DNA of 64,000 nucleotides from JAWWOL01 sp033851545 (GCA_033851545.1 JAWWOO010000016.1:62001-126000), one strand, 5' to 3'; positions 26,457 through 37,182 are shown, counted from the stretch's first letter. Notes: a model not told the origin generated them from the sequence alone. Made by a program: numbers and translations.

Positions 26457-27839
26457 ATGAGGTCTCCCGCATTGACCGTCGACGCGCGCCACCGAACCAG
26501 CCGGCGAGCCGCCGCCGCCGTCGGCCTCGTCGCCACCGGCGCCCTCCTGGCCGGATGCTCCAGTGCCACGTCGACTCCGAAGGCGTCCGGGTCAGCGTCG
26601 TTCGCCCCAGCCGCGCAGAAAGCCGGCTCCCAGATCACCGTCTGGGCCGACTCCACCCGGCTCCCGTCGGTGCAGGCATACCAGAAGGCCAACCCTGGCG
26701 TGAAGATGAACATCGTCACCTATGACGGCAGCGCCGACGGGTCGACGTACCTCCAGACCAAGGTGCAGCTCTTCGACCGGACCGGCTCGGGCTGGCCGGA
26801 CGTCGTCTTCGGCTCGCCCACCGACGTCACCTGGGCCTCCCACCCGACCAAGTCGGGCGCGATCCCGTTCGCGGCGGCCCTGGACCAGAACCTGGTCCCG
26901 CAGCAGACCCTCGACAACTTCGCCAAGGGCTCGCTCACCCCCTGCCAGGACAACGGCCACACGTACTGCATGCGCAACGACATCGCGCAGGTTGTCCTCT
27001 GGTACAACAAGACGCTGATGGACAAGTGGGGTTACCAGGTCCCCACCACCTGGGTCCAGTACGAGGCGCTCGGGCTGCAGGTCGCCACGCAGCACCCCGG
27101 CTACCTTGTCGGCGCGGTCGGCGACACCAACTCCCAGGAGTCGTACTTCTGGTCCAGCCAGTGCCCGGCGTTCAACCTGACCGCGCCCAACACCCTGCAG
27201 GTCAACCTGGGCGCAGCGGACTGCACCCGGATCGCCACCCTGCTGGACAAGCTCATCTCGGCCAAGGCCGTCACGACGCAGGGCTTCTTCAGCCAAGGAT
27301 TCGCCAAGGCCAGCGGCAGCAAGGTTCTGATGGCGTACGGCCCCTCCTGGTACGGCCAGTACCTGTTCAAGTCCGCGTTCAACACACCGGCGGGGCAGAT
27401 CACCGCGGCCGCCCCGCTCAGCTGGCCCGGGGAGACCACCGCCTCGACCGGCAACGTCGGCGGCGGCGTGTGGATGGTCTCCTCCCACAGCGCCAACCTG
27501 AAGGCGTCCACCGACCTGGTGACCTGGCTGACCACCTCGGACGCCAACCAGGCATCCGCACCGACCTACCCGGCGTACGCGCCAGCCGCCACGGCATGGC
27601 TGGCCAACCCGACCAACCGCAGCTACTTCGCCACCGACGTGAGCCCGGCCTTTCAGAAGGCGGCGAACGAAGTGTGGACCGGCTGGTCGAACACCAAGTT
27701 CAGCGACGCCACCGCCTGGTCCAGCGTCGTCCTGACCGCCTTGACGGCCGGCCAGACCCTGACCTCGACCCTGCCCGCCTGGCAGACCGCCATCAGTAAC
27801 GAGGCCAAAGCCAACGGGTACACCGTGATCAACCAATGA
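26457..27839 (+). CDS. Sugar-binding lipoprotein of second ABC importer
   Basis: 460 residues. Lipoprotein signal with twin arginine-like RTSRRAAAAVGLVATGALLAGC (given in part) and lipobox LLAGC, Cys34. The mature part is an extracellular solute-binding protein family 1 domain (QITVWADSTRLPSVQAYQ, DIAQVVLWYNKTLMDKWGY). It follows the dehydratase by 58 bp and overlaps the first permease by four bases. The ligand is probably the acid sugar or its precursor handled by the neighbouring enzymes. Confidence 0.92.
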   Translation: MRSPALTVDARHRTSRRAAAAVGLVATGALLAGCSSATSTPKASGSASFAPAAQKAGSQITVWADSTRLPSVQAYQKANPGVKMNIVTYDGSADGSTYLQTKVQLFDRTGSGWPDVVFGSPTDVTWASHPTKSGAIPFAAALDQNLVPQQTLDNFAKGSLTPCQDNGHTYCMRNDIAQVVLWYNKTLMDKWGYQVPTTWVQYEALGLQVATQHPGYLVGAVGDTNSQESYFWSSQCPAFNLTAPNTLQVNLGAADCTRIATLLDKLISAKAVTTQGFFSQGFAKASGSKVLMAYGPSWYGQYLFKSAFNTPAGQITAAAPLSWPGETTASTGNVGGGVWMVSSHSANLKASTDLVTWLTTSDANQASAPTYPAYAPAATAWLANPTNRSYFATDVSPAFQKAANEVWTGWSNTKFSDATAWSSVVLTALTAGQTLTSTLPAWQTAISNEAKANGYTVINQ

Positions 27840-28768
27840 CCTTGCTGGACCCCCAGCGCACTGCTGTCAACGTCCCCCGCGGCGGCCGAGTGTCGCGGCG
27901 GGGGGGCGGGGGCCCCGCCGGCTACCTGTTCGTCGCCGGCTACGCGCTCCTGCTGCTCGCCTTCGGCGTCTTCCCCACGGGATACGCCTTCTACCTCTCC
28001 CTGACCAACAGCCAGGGCCGCTTCACCGGGTTCAACCAGTTCATCAAGGTGGCCCAGGACTACCGGTTCGTCCCGGCCTTCACCAACATCCTCATCTACC
28101 TGGTGATGTGGCTCGTCGTCTTGGTCGTGCTGACAGTCCTGGTGGCCGTGGTGCTGCGCGGTCGCATGCGGCCGGGGGTCTCGGCGCTCTTCCGCTTCCT
28201 GTTCTACATCCCCGGCGCGCTGGCCGGGGTCGCCAGCGTGCTGGTGTGGCTGTTCATGCTCGCCCCCGACGTCAGCCCCGCCGCGCGGCTGCTGAACTGG
28301 CTCGGCCTGCACAGCTTCACCGCCGTCATCGCCCCCGGCAACCTGCCGGTGATCTTCGTGTTGATCGCCTTCTGGACCGGCGCCGGCGGCTGGATCGTGG
28401 TGATGTACGGGGCGCTCAACAACATCCCGGACGAAGTCCTGGAGGCCGCCAAGATGGACGGCGCCGGTCCGTGGCGCATGGCCTGTCACGTGCAGATCCC
28501 CATGATCAGGCAATGGATCGTCTACATGACGATCCTCGCGTTCGCGGCCGGTACGCAGCTGTTCGTCGAACCGCAACTGCTCCAGACGGCGAGCCTGCAA
28601 CGCGTCAGCCCGACCTGGTCGCCGAACCAGCTGGCCTACGTCTTCGCCTTCCAGCAGGGCGACTTCAACGGCGCCGCCGCGATCTCGGTCTTCCTGCTGG
28701 CTCTCGGACTCATCTGCGCCGGCCTCCTGGTGGCCCGCTCGAACCTGTTCAGCTTGGACGACAAATGA
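27836..28768 (+). CDS. Carbohydrate ABC transporter permease, MalF type
   Basis: 310 residues, basic N-terminus then six predicted helices, EAA loop DEVLEAAKMDGAGPWRMACHV. Four-base overlaps with the binding-protein gene before and the second permease after. Partner of the MalG-type permease; no ATPase gene accompanies them. Confidence 0.93.
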   Translation: MTLLDPQRTAVNVPRGGRVSRRGGGGPAGYLFVAGYALLLLAFGVFPTGYAFYLSLTNSQGRFTGFNQFIKVAQDYRFVPAFTNILIYLVMWLVVLVVLTVLVAVVLRGRMRPGVSALFRFLFYIPGALAGVASVLVWLFMLAPDVSPAARLLNWLGLHSFTAVIAPGNLPVIFVLIAFWTGAGGWIVVMYGALNNIPDEVLEAAKMDGAGPWRMACHVQIPMIRQWIVYMTILAFAAGTQLFVEPQLLQTASLQRVSPTWSPNQLAYVFAFQQGDFNGAAAISVFLLALGLICAGLLVARSNLFSLDDK

Positions 28769-29679
28769 CAAACCTCAGCCTCAATGCGCCGGCGCCGCGA
28801 CGTCGCAGTGCGCCGTCGCGAGCCGCCTCGGTCCTGATCATCGGCGTCCTGCTCATGGTGCTGCTGGTCTTCTTCGTGCTGCCGGTGGTCTGGCTGCTGC
28901 TGGCGCCGTCGAAGACCGCGTCCCAGGCGCTCCACGACTCGCCGCTGTCATTCGGCTCGTTCCATGAGATCGGCGCCGCCTGGAACCACTTGTTCGCGTT
29001 CCAGGGCGACGCGATGGTCACGTGGCTGCGCAACTCCGCGGTCTACTCCGTCAGCGCGCTGGTGCTGACGCTGCTCACCAGCGTGCCGGCCGGCTACGGG
29101 CTGGCCCTGACCAAGTTCCGCGGGCGCAAGACGCTGCTGGTCACCACGCTGGTGACCATGATGATGCCGTCGGCCACGCTGGTCCTGCCGATCTTCCTCG
29201 AGCTCAACCAGTTTCATCTGATCGGCACCGCCTGGTCCGTCATCCTGCCGTTCTCGTTCTTCCCGTTCGGCGTGTATCTGGTCTACATCTACTTCGGCGT
29301 CAGCCTGCCCAAGGACATCCTGTCCGCCGCGCGCATCGATGGCTGCTCGGAGTTCCAGATCTTCTCGCGGATCGCGCTCCCGCTGGCCAAACCCGTCGTC
29401 GGCCTGGTGGCGTTCTTCAGCTTCGTCGGCAACTGGAACAACTTTTTCCTGCCTTACCTCGTGCTGCCGAACAGCAACGAGTTTCCGATCCAGGTCGGGC
29501 TGAACCAGTTGTTGTCCTCGACACCGTCGTTCAACCCCGTCGCCGGCGCCGGCCTGAACGTCACCATCCCGGAACTCGCGCTGGCGATCATCGTCTCCAT
29601 CCTCCCGGTGCTGGTGCTGTTCCTCTTCTCGCAGCGCACGCTGGTCTCCGGAATGCTCGCGGGGGCGACAAAGGAGTGA
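28765..29679 (+). CDS. Carbohydrate ABC transporter permease, MalG type
   Basis: 304 residues from the ATG at 28765, six predicted helices, EAA loop KDILSAARIDGCSEFQIFSRI. Last gene of the acid-sugar import operon. It closes the accessory block; the next gene, 68 bp on, belongs to the conserved mycobacterial-type order. Confidence 0.93.
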   Translation: MTNLSLNAPAPRRRSAPSRAASVLIIGVLLMVLLVFFVLPVVWLLLAPSKTASQALHDSPLSFGSFHEIGAAWNHLFAFQGDAMVTWLRNSAVYSVSALVLTLLTSVPAGYGLALTKFRGRKTLLVTTLVTMMMPSATLVLPIFLELNQFHLIGTAWSVILPFSFFPFGVYLVYIYFGVSLPKDILSAARIDGCSEFQIFSRIALPLAKPVVGLVAFFSFVGNWNNFFLPYLVLPNSNEFPIQVGLNQLLSSTPSFNPVAGAGLNVTIPELALAIIVSILPVLVLFLFSQRTLVSGMLAGATKE

Positions 29680-29747
29680 GCGCGGTGCGCAATCGCCTCC
29701 GGCCCTGCCCTCGTCATGACGCGGACGCATGAGGGAAGGTGGATGGC

Positions 29748-31769
<2,022 letters not shown>

Positions 31770-32278
31770 GCCCGAGGTCGAGCGTCACGTCCGAGTAGAC
31801 CACACCGGCCGAGGTGTGTTGCCGTCCCGGCACGGCCGCCATGCCCTGGGCCAGATAGAACGAGAGGCTCGCGTCGCGGGACTCCGCCCACAGCGTCGCC
31901 GCCCCCAGGGCCCGGAGCGCGGTGAGCGCGGCGGCGAACAGCGCGGAGCCGAGTCCCTGCCGCTGCTGGCCAGGGTCGACCGCCATCTGCCGCAGCCGCC
32001 AGGCCGGCGGGCGGGCAACGAACTCGGGCTCGGCGGGGGTCAGCGTCATGACGCCGACCGCGGCGCCGGTGGTGTCGAGCACGGCCAGGTGGAACGTGCC
32101 GGCGACGCCGTCGTCCGGGATCCGCAGGCCGAGGTCCGGGCGATCGCGGCGCAGGAGCCGGTCCCGCAGGGCGAACGTCGCCTCGACCGGCACCTCGACG
32201 ACGCGGACCTCCACCCGGCCCAACCTACCGTTCGCGGACGTCCGCCACGCTGTCAGCGAACGCCGTTGGTGCCAGCCA

Positions 32279-32308
32279 GTTGCCGTGTAATTGTGTAATC
32301 ACGGCAAC
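32279..32308 (+). promoter_or_regulatory. Palindromic operator upstream of RHH-like gene
   Basis: Perfect 9-bp arms GTTGCCGTG (32279-32287) and CACGGCAAC (32300-32308) flank TAATTGTGTAAT, which with the arm contains the tandem words GTGTAATT and GTGTAATC. It ends just before the AAGGAG ribosome-binding site of the gene at 32323, so a protein bound here would block transcription or translation start. Confidence 0.7.
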
Positions 32309-32322
32309 AGAAGGAGCAGATC

Positions 32323-32889
32323 ATGTACCCACGAGGACGCCACGGAGGCCCGCCCTGGGCACGCGGCAACGATGCACCCCCGCCGGCAGACGACGTCGCA
32401 GCCTGGCTGACCGGCCGGCTCCCCGACGAGTGGTACGAGGGCACCCCCGAGGTCCACGTGGACCGCGACGAGATCGTCATCATCGGCGAGCTGGCCGCAC
32501 CCACTGTCGAAGGCGACCCGGACGAGGCAGCCCGGCAGGCCGCCATCGCCGGGCGGATCACCCGGTTCCGCGAGGAAACCCGCGGCAAGCGGATCTCCAT
32601 CGCCCAGGAGGCTGAGGAGCGGTACGGCCGCAAGGTCGCGTGGGGCGCCAAGATCGGTGACACCCGCGTGCTGTTCACCAGCCTCGCCGTCCCCGTGATG
32701 ACCCGGCTGCGCTTCGAGGAGCGGCAGGTGCTGGACACCTTGGTGGACGCCGGAGTGGCCCGCAGTCGCAGTGAGGCGCTGGCCTGGGCGGTCAAGCTGG
32801 TCGGCCAGCACGAGGGTGACTGGATCCAGCAGCTGCGCGACGCACTGGTCGCCGTGCAGGAGGCCCGCAAGGCCGGCCCGGCGAGCTAG
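32323..32889 (+). CDS. Uncharacterised protein with C-terminal ribbon-helix-helix-like segment
   Basis: 188 residues, ATG with AAGGAG upstream. The N-terminus is Gly/Pro/Arg-rich. Residues 40-65 (PEVHVDRDEIVIIGELAAP) look like beta strands. Residues 122-162 read AVPVMTRLRFEERQVLDTLV then DAGVARSRSEALAWAVKLV, matching the pattern of a CopG/Arc ribbon-helix-helix domain (short strand, helix, SRSEAL turn, helix). I infer a DNA-binding protein that may autoregulate through the palindrome at 32279-32308. The family name is not known to me. Confidence 0.7.
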   Translation: MYPRGRHGGPPWARGNDAPPPADDVAAWLTGRLPDEWYEGTPEVHVDRDEIVIIGELAAPTVEGDPDEAARQAAIAGRITRFREETRGKRISIAQEAEERYGRKVAWGAKIGDTRVLFTSLAVPVMTRLRFEERQVLDTLVDAGVARSRSEALAWAVKLVGQHEGDWIQQLRDALVAVQEARKAGPAS

Positions 32890-32903
32890 GCCGGTCGTAC
32901 GGG

Positions 32904-33599
32904 TCAGGCCAGGGAGTAGGTCGCGATCGACACCGCGACGTACTGCAGGATGAACGCCGCCACGGTCAGGGCATGGAAAACCTCGTGGTAGCCGAAGACC
33001 CGCGGCACGGGGTCGGGGCGCTTGAACGCATAGACGACGGCACCGAGCGAGTAGAGCGCCCCGCCCACCGCCACCAGCACGAGCACCGCCACCCCGCCGT
33101 GGTGCAGCAGGTCGGGGATGACGAAGACCGCCACCCAGCCCAGCGCCAGGTAGATGGGCACGTAGAGCCATCGGGGGGCGGACGTCCACAGCAGCTGCAG
33201 CGCGATGCCGAGCACGGCGCCCGCCCAGACCACGGCGAGTACGACGTTGCTGGTGCGCCCGCGCAGCACGATCAGCGCGATCGGGCTGTACGTGCCGGCG
33301 ATGATCAGGAAGATGTTGGCGTGGTCGAGGCGCCTCAGCACGGTGCGCACGCCCGGTGAACCGTGCCAGCGGTGGTAGAGCGCGCTGACCCCGAACAGCA
33401 GGCAGGCCGACAGCGCGTAGACGGCGCAGCCGATCCGGGCCCGCTGGCTGCCGGCCAGGCTGACCAGGACGATCCCCGCCGCGACGGTCAACGGGAACGC
33501 GATCCCGTGCAGCAGCCCGCGCAGCTTGGGCCTGGCCGCCAGCATGTCGAGATAGGCCTGCGCGGCCGTACGCGTCGCGTCCTCGAATGCCGCGCTCAT
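32904..33599 (-). CDS. trhA: Hemolysin III / PAQR-family membrane protein
   Basis: 231 residues, seven predicted membrane helices. The PAQR metal-site motifs are present: SALYHRW in helix 2, DHANIFLIIAGTYSP, and HEVFHALTV in the last helix. Bacterial members (TrhA/YqfA) influence membrane lipid composition and fluidity rather than haemolysis. The ATG lies six bases after TAGTCT (leaderless-type promoter). It corresponds to Rv1085c and is divergent from the prenyl transferase. Confidence 0.92.
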   Translation of the reverse strand: MSAAFEDATRTAAQAYLDMLAARPKLRGLLHGIAFPLTVAAGIVLVSLAGSQRARIGCAVYALSACLLFGVSALYHRWHGSPGVRTVLRRLDHANIFLIIAGTYSPIALIVLRGRTSNVVLAVVWAGAVLGIALQLLWTSAPRWLYVPIYLALGWVAVFVIPDLLHHGGVAVLVLVAVGGALYSLGAVVYAFKRPDPVPRVFGYHEVFHALTVAAFILQYVAVSIATYSLA

Positions 33600-33699
33600 G
33601 GCTCGAGACTAGACCCGGAACCTTGGCAGACCCTGAGAGGCCAGGTCGCACGGTATTCTCGGCCAACGACGGGATTCGTCGCCAGGGGAAGGGGCCGCC

Positions 33700-34458
33700 A
33701 TGGGGCTGCGCGACCTCGTCTACAAGGTGTACGAGAAACGTCTAAGGCAGCTGCTCGTCGGCGTACCCGGCCCCCGCCACGTCGGTGTCATCCTCGACGG
33801 CAACCGGCGCTGGGCCAAGTCCGTCGGGGCCCGCGACATCTACGGCCAGGGCGCCGACCGGATCGACGACCTGCTCGCCTGGTGCACCGACGCCAAGGTC
33901 GAGGTCGTCACCCTGTGGCTGCTCTCCACGGACAACCTGACCCGCCCCGACGACGAGCTCGCGCCGCTGTTCCGGGTCATCGAGCGCACGGTCGAGGGGC
34001 TCGCGGCGCCGGACAAGCCGTGGCGTGTGCATCCGGTCGGGTCGCTGGACCTGCTGCCAGAGGTCACCCGGCACATCCTCAAGGCGGCCGACGAGAACAC
34101 CGTCGACAAGCCGGGCCTGCTGGTCAACGTGGCCATCGGGTACGGCGGCCGGCGTGAGATCACCGACGCCGTACGCTCCATGCTGCTCGAGGCGGCCGAC
34201 AACGGGGCGTCGCTCGAGGAGCTGGCGGAGGCCCTCGACGTGGAGCACATCGCCGACCACCTCTACACCAAGGGCCAACCCGACCCCGACCTGGTGATCC
34301 GCACCTCGGGGGAGCAGCGGCTGTCCGGCTTCCTGCTCTGGCAGAGCGCGCACAGCGAGTTCTACTTCTGTGAGGCGTTCTGGCCGGAGTTCCGGCACGT
34401 GGACTTCCTCCGGGCGCTGCGCGCGTACGGCGAGCGTCACCGTCGTTACGGGTCCTGA
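33700..34458 (+). CDS. uppS: Cis-prenyl transferase (UppS family, Z-FPP synthase-like)
   Basis: 252 residues. Conserved regions: HVGVILDGNRRWAKS (catalytic Asp in DGNRRWA), LWLLSTDNLTRP, and DLVIRTSGEQRLSGFLLWQS followed by SEFYF. It condenses isopentenyl diphosphate with an allylic diphosphate in cis configuration. The position next to hemolysin III matches Rv1086, a short-chain Z,E-farnesyl diphosphate synthase; chain length here is inferred only from that synteny. Start ATG with GGGGAAGGGG upstream. Confidence 0.93.
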   Translation: MGLRDLVYKVYEKRLRQLLVGVPGPRHVGVILDGNRRWAKSVGARDIYGQGADRIDDLLAWCTDAKVEVVTLWLLSTDNLTRPDDELAPLFRVIERTVEGLAAPDKPWRVHPVGSLDLLPEVTRHILKAADENTVDKPGLLVNVAIGYGGRREITDAVRSMLLEAADNGASLEELAEALDVEHIADHLYTKGQPDPDLVIRTSGEQRLSGFLLWQSAHSEFYFCEAFWPEFRHVDFLRALRAYGERHRRYGS

Positions 34459-34586
34459 GCGGCAACCTCTCTCCGACACCTGACCGTCACATTGCGGATG
34501 GCGTGTCGTGGCCCCGACGTTCCTCAGGTCGGCTTACCTTCAGTGGTGACGGACGGCGTCGTGCCGGACGTCCGGGAGGCCTAGGC

Positions 34587-34694
34587 GTGCAGTTTCTTGC
34601 GACGCGGAGGGGCCGGCACCCGGCCTCTGGGCCCGGTCCCGGACCGCTCGAGCTTACGGGCGCAGAGGTGCGCGCCCTGAGGGGTTCCCCGTGA
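34587..34694 (+). CDS. Candidate small ORF coupled to phoH2 (PhoAT-like position)
   Basis: A 35-codon ORF from the GTG at 34587, with GGGAGG seven bases upstream, ending in TGA that overlaps the phoH2 GTG (GTGA at 34691-34694). The peptide is Gly/Pro/Arg-rich (MQFLATRRGRHPASGPGPG...), ending LELTGAEVRALRGSP. Mycobacterial phoH2 is preceded by a small overlapping antitoxin gene, phoAT; position and overlap match, but I see no sequence similarity that I can verify. The frame also stays open back to 34503. Confidence 0.35.
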   Translation: MQFLATRRGRHPASGPGPGPLELTGAEVRALRGSP

Positions 34695-36001
34695 ACGCAG
34701 GTCTGCAGCTGCCCCGCCGCACCTACGTCATCGACACGAGCGTGCTGCTCTCCGACCCGGCGGCGATCACCCGCTTCGCCGAGCACGAGGTCGTCCTCCC
34801 GCTCGTGGTGATCAACGAGCTCGAGGCCAAGCGCAAGGACCCCGAGATCGGTTACTTCGCCCGTCAGGCGCTGCGGATCCTCGACGACCTCCGGCAGAAG
34901 CACGGTCGCCTCGACCAGCCGATCCCGATCGGCGAGCTGGGCGGCACGGTCCGTGTCGAGCTGAACCACTCCGACCCCATGGTGCTGCCGGCCGGTTTCC
35001 GGATCGGTGACAACGACAGCCGGATCCTCGCGGTGGCAGGCAATCTCGCCAGCGAGGGTTGTGACGTGATCCTGGTCAGCAAGGACCTGCCGCTGCGGGT
35101 CAAGGCCGGCTCGGTCGGTCTCCCGGCCCAAGAGTTCCGCAACGAGCTCGCGACCGACGTCGGCTGGACCGGCATGGCCGAGCTGGACATCAGCGACGAG
35201 GACGTCGACGCGCTCTATGCCGACGAGCACCTCGAGCTGGCGGCGGCCCGCGACTTCCCTTGCCACACAGGGCTTGTTCTGCTGTCCAACCGGGGCAGCG
35301 CGCTGGGACGGGTCCTGCCGGACAAGTCGGTACGACTCGTACGCGGCGATCGCGAGGCCTTCGGCCTGCACGGCCGGTCGGCCGAGCAACGGGTCGCCCT
35401 CGACCTGCTGCTCGACCCCGACGTCGGCATCATGTCGCTCGGCGGCCGTGCCGGTACGGGCAAGTCGGCGCTCGCGTTGTGCGCGGGCCTTGAGGCCGTC
35501 CTCGAGCGCCGTCAGCACAAGAAGGTCGTCGTCTTCCGGCCCTTGTTCGCTGTCGGCGGCCAGGAGCTCGGCTACCTCCCCGGCACGGAGGCGGAGAAGA
35601 TGTCGCCCTGGGGCCAGGCGGTCTTCGACACCCTCGGCGCACTCGTGCACGCCGACGTGGTGGAGGAGATCATGGCCCGCGGCATGCTCGAGGTGCTCCC
35701 ACTCACGCACATCCGCGGCCGGTCGCTGCACGACTCGTTCGTCATCGTCGACGAGGCGCAGTCTCTCGAGCGCAACGTCCTGCTGACCGTACTCTCCCGT
35801 ATCGGTGGGGCTTCTCGGGTCGTGCTGACCCACGACGTCGCCCAGAGCGACAACCTGCGGGTGGGTCGCTACGACGGTGTCGCCGCGGTCATCGAGGCCC
35901 TCAAGGGACACCCGCTTTTCGCCCATGTCACGCTGACGCGCTCGGAGCGCTCGCCGATCGCGGCCCTCGTGACCGACATCCTCGGCGACCTCGGGGTCTG
36001 A
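34691..36001 (+). CDS. phoH2: PhoH2: PIN ribonuclease fused to PhoH ATPase
   Basis: 436 residues. N-terminal PIN domain (about 10-150): TYVIDTSVLLSDP, INELEAK, and GDNDSRILAVA give the acidic metal-binding set. C-terminal PhoH helicase-like ATPase: Walker A GGRAGTGKS (251-259), RPLFAVGGQELGYLPGTEAEK (part), Walker B FVIVDEAQ near residue 350, and TVLSRIG. PhoH2 unwinds and cleaves RNA and acts as a toxin-like module in mycobacteria. GTG start; the preceding small ORF overlaps it. It corresponds to Rv1095. Confidence 0.94.
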   Translation: MNAGLQLPRRTYVIDTSVLLSDPAAITRFAEHEVVLPLVVINELEAKRKDPEIGYFARQALRILDDLRQKHGRLDQPIPIGELGGTVRVELNHSDPMVLPAGFRIGDNDSRILAVAGNLASEGCDVILVSKDLPLRVKAGSVGLPAQEFRNELATDVGWTGMAELDISDEDVDALYADEHLELAAARDFPCHTGLVLLSNRGSALGRVLPDKSVRLVRGDREAFGLHGRSAEQRVALDLLLDPDVGIMSLGGRAGTGKSALALCAGLEAVLERRQHKKVVVFRPLFAVGGQELGYLPGTEAEKMSPWGQAVFDTLGALVHADVVEEIMARGMLEVLPLTHIRGRSLHDSFVIVDEAQSLERNVLLTVLSRIGGASRVVLTHDVAQSDNLRVGRYDGVAAVIEALKGHPLFAHVTLTRSERSPIAALVTDILGDLGV

Positions 36002-36051
36002 CTCGCCGTACGGGCGCGGCGGAGCGGCCGCCGCGCCCGTACGATCAGCGC

Positions 36052-36819
36052 ATGGTCATCCCCGTGCATGACGACAACCCCGTACGGCGTACGCCTGTCG
36101 TCACCTACGCACTCATCTTGGCCAGCGTGCTGGTGTTCCTGCTCGAGCCGATCCACCAGTACTTCTTCGGGAGCCAGACGGTCGCCGACGTCTGCCGGCA
36201 GTACGTGTTCTTCGACAAGTGGGCGGCCATCCCCAAGGAGCTGCTGAGCGGGCATCCGCTCGCCGCCCACCAGTACGTCATCAGCACCGATTCGGGTCAG
36301 ATCGCCTGCCCTGCCGACGTTTTTCCGCACAAGAGCCCCGTGTTGTCGGTGCTCTACTCCATGTTTCTGCACGCCGGGTGGCTGCACCTGCTGGGCAACA
36401 TGCTGTTCCTCTACATCTTCGGCAACAACATCGAGGACCGGTTCGGCCGGATCCGGTTCCTGCTGTTCTATGTCGTGGCTGGATACGCTGCTGTCTATGG
36501 GTTCTCACTGATGGACCCGAGCTCGACGACGACCCTGGTCGGTGCCTCGGGCGCCATCGCCGGCGTGCTCGGCGCCTACCTCATCCTCTATCCGCGGACC
36601 AGGGTCCTGTCGCTGCTGCCGTTCCTGTTCTTCCTGCCGGTGAGGCTGCCCGCCTGGCTGGTGCTCGGCTCCTGGTTCCTCCTGCAGTACATCTATGCCG
36701 CCGGGGCCGGCGTAGGCCAAGGGGCTGGTGTGGCCTATGTGGCCCACGTGGTCGGGTTCATCGTGGGCATGCTCGTGGGCTACGCGGTGCGGGTGTCCTC
36801 GCCTGCGCAGCGCCGTTGA
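36052..36819 (+). CDS. Rhomboid-family intramembrane serine protease
   Basis: 255 residues with about six membrane helices. Catalytic Ser in GASGAIAG (Ser166) and His in YVAHVVGF (His232) form the rhomboid dyad; HLLGNM upstream is the conserved HxxxN-like motif. An extracytoplasmic loop between helices 1 and 2 contains two Cys (VADVCRQY and IACPAD). It cleaves transmembrane substrates, unknown here. ATG lies six bases after TACGAT, a leaderless-type promoter. Confidence 0.92.
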   Translation: MVIPVHDDNPVRRTPVVTYALILASVLVFLLEPIHQYFFGSQTVADVCRQYVFFDKWAAIPKELLSGHPLAAHQYVISTDSGQIACPADVFPHKSPVLSVLYSMFLHAGWLHLLGNMLFLYIFGNNIEDRFGRIRFLLFYVVAGYAAVYGFSLMDPSSTTTLVGASGAIAGVLGAYLILYPRTRVLSLLPFLFFLPVRLPAWLVLGSWFLLQYIYAAGAGVGQGAGVAYVAHVVGFIVGMLVGYAVRVSSPAQRR

Positions 36820-36956
36820 CGTCTGCCCGCGTCCCAGTCCCAGAGGTCCCAGCGGCCCCACGGGCCACGAAACGGACGGGCAGCGGGCCGTTTCTGTGAA
36901 CCATGTCACTTTCTGAGCCCGATTTCGGCTGATCGGTCGGGCCAAACTGGACAGGC

Positions 36957-37010
36957 GGCCCGCTCTTCACAGGGACGCCTCCGCCCGAAGGCGTGGCGGA
37001 GGTGTGGGCC
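36957..37010 (+). ncRNA. Structured leader element upstream of the lytic transglycosylase
   Basis: Nested pairing: GGCC (36957) with GGCC (37007), CACA (36968) with TGTG (37003), and CCTCCGCC (36978) with GGCGGAGG (36995), giving a long stem with internal loops. Two further perfect hairpins follow: ACGTCC-CTCA-GGACGT (37103-37118) and CACCGC-TCTT-GCGGTG (37147-37162), the last just before the AAGGA ribosome-binding site. The 363-bp gap 36820-37182 holds no gene. Cell-wall hydrolase genes of actinobacteria are often riboswitch-controlled (c-di-AMP), but I could not match that consensus. Confidence 0.45.
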
Positions 37011-37182
37011 CGTAGGTGTGCCGCGGGACGCACAGGATGCGCCATGTCCGGGTCCTGTCGGGGGCCACCGCGAAGCCTGTCCGGGGTGCCTCCGGTGCAT
37101 GCACGTCCCTCAGGACGTCTTACGCACCGCGGGCAACGCGTGCCGGCACCGCTCTTGCGGTGTCCATACGGAAGGATTGTGC

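Noticed and set aside
8261..29747. Integrative element or prophage carrying the accessory block
   Set aside because: No integrase, transposase, phage or conjugation gene, no tRNA and no flanking repeat seen; called an accessory block only.
34503..34586. N-terminal extension of the small ORF before phoH2
   Set aside because: The stretch is open but Arg-rich with no ribosome-binding site; GTG at 34587 has a good one.
36820..37182. c-di-AMP (ydaO) riboswitch
   Set aside because: Expected in front of such genes, but I could not find the conserved core elements by eye; left as an unassigned structured leader.
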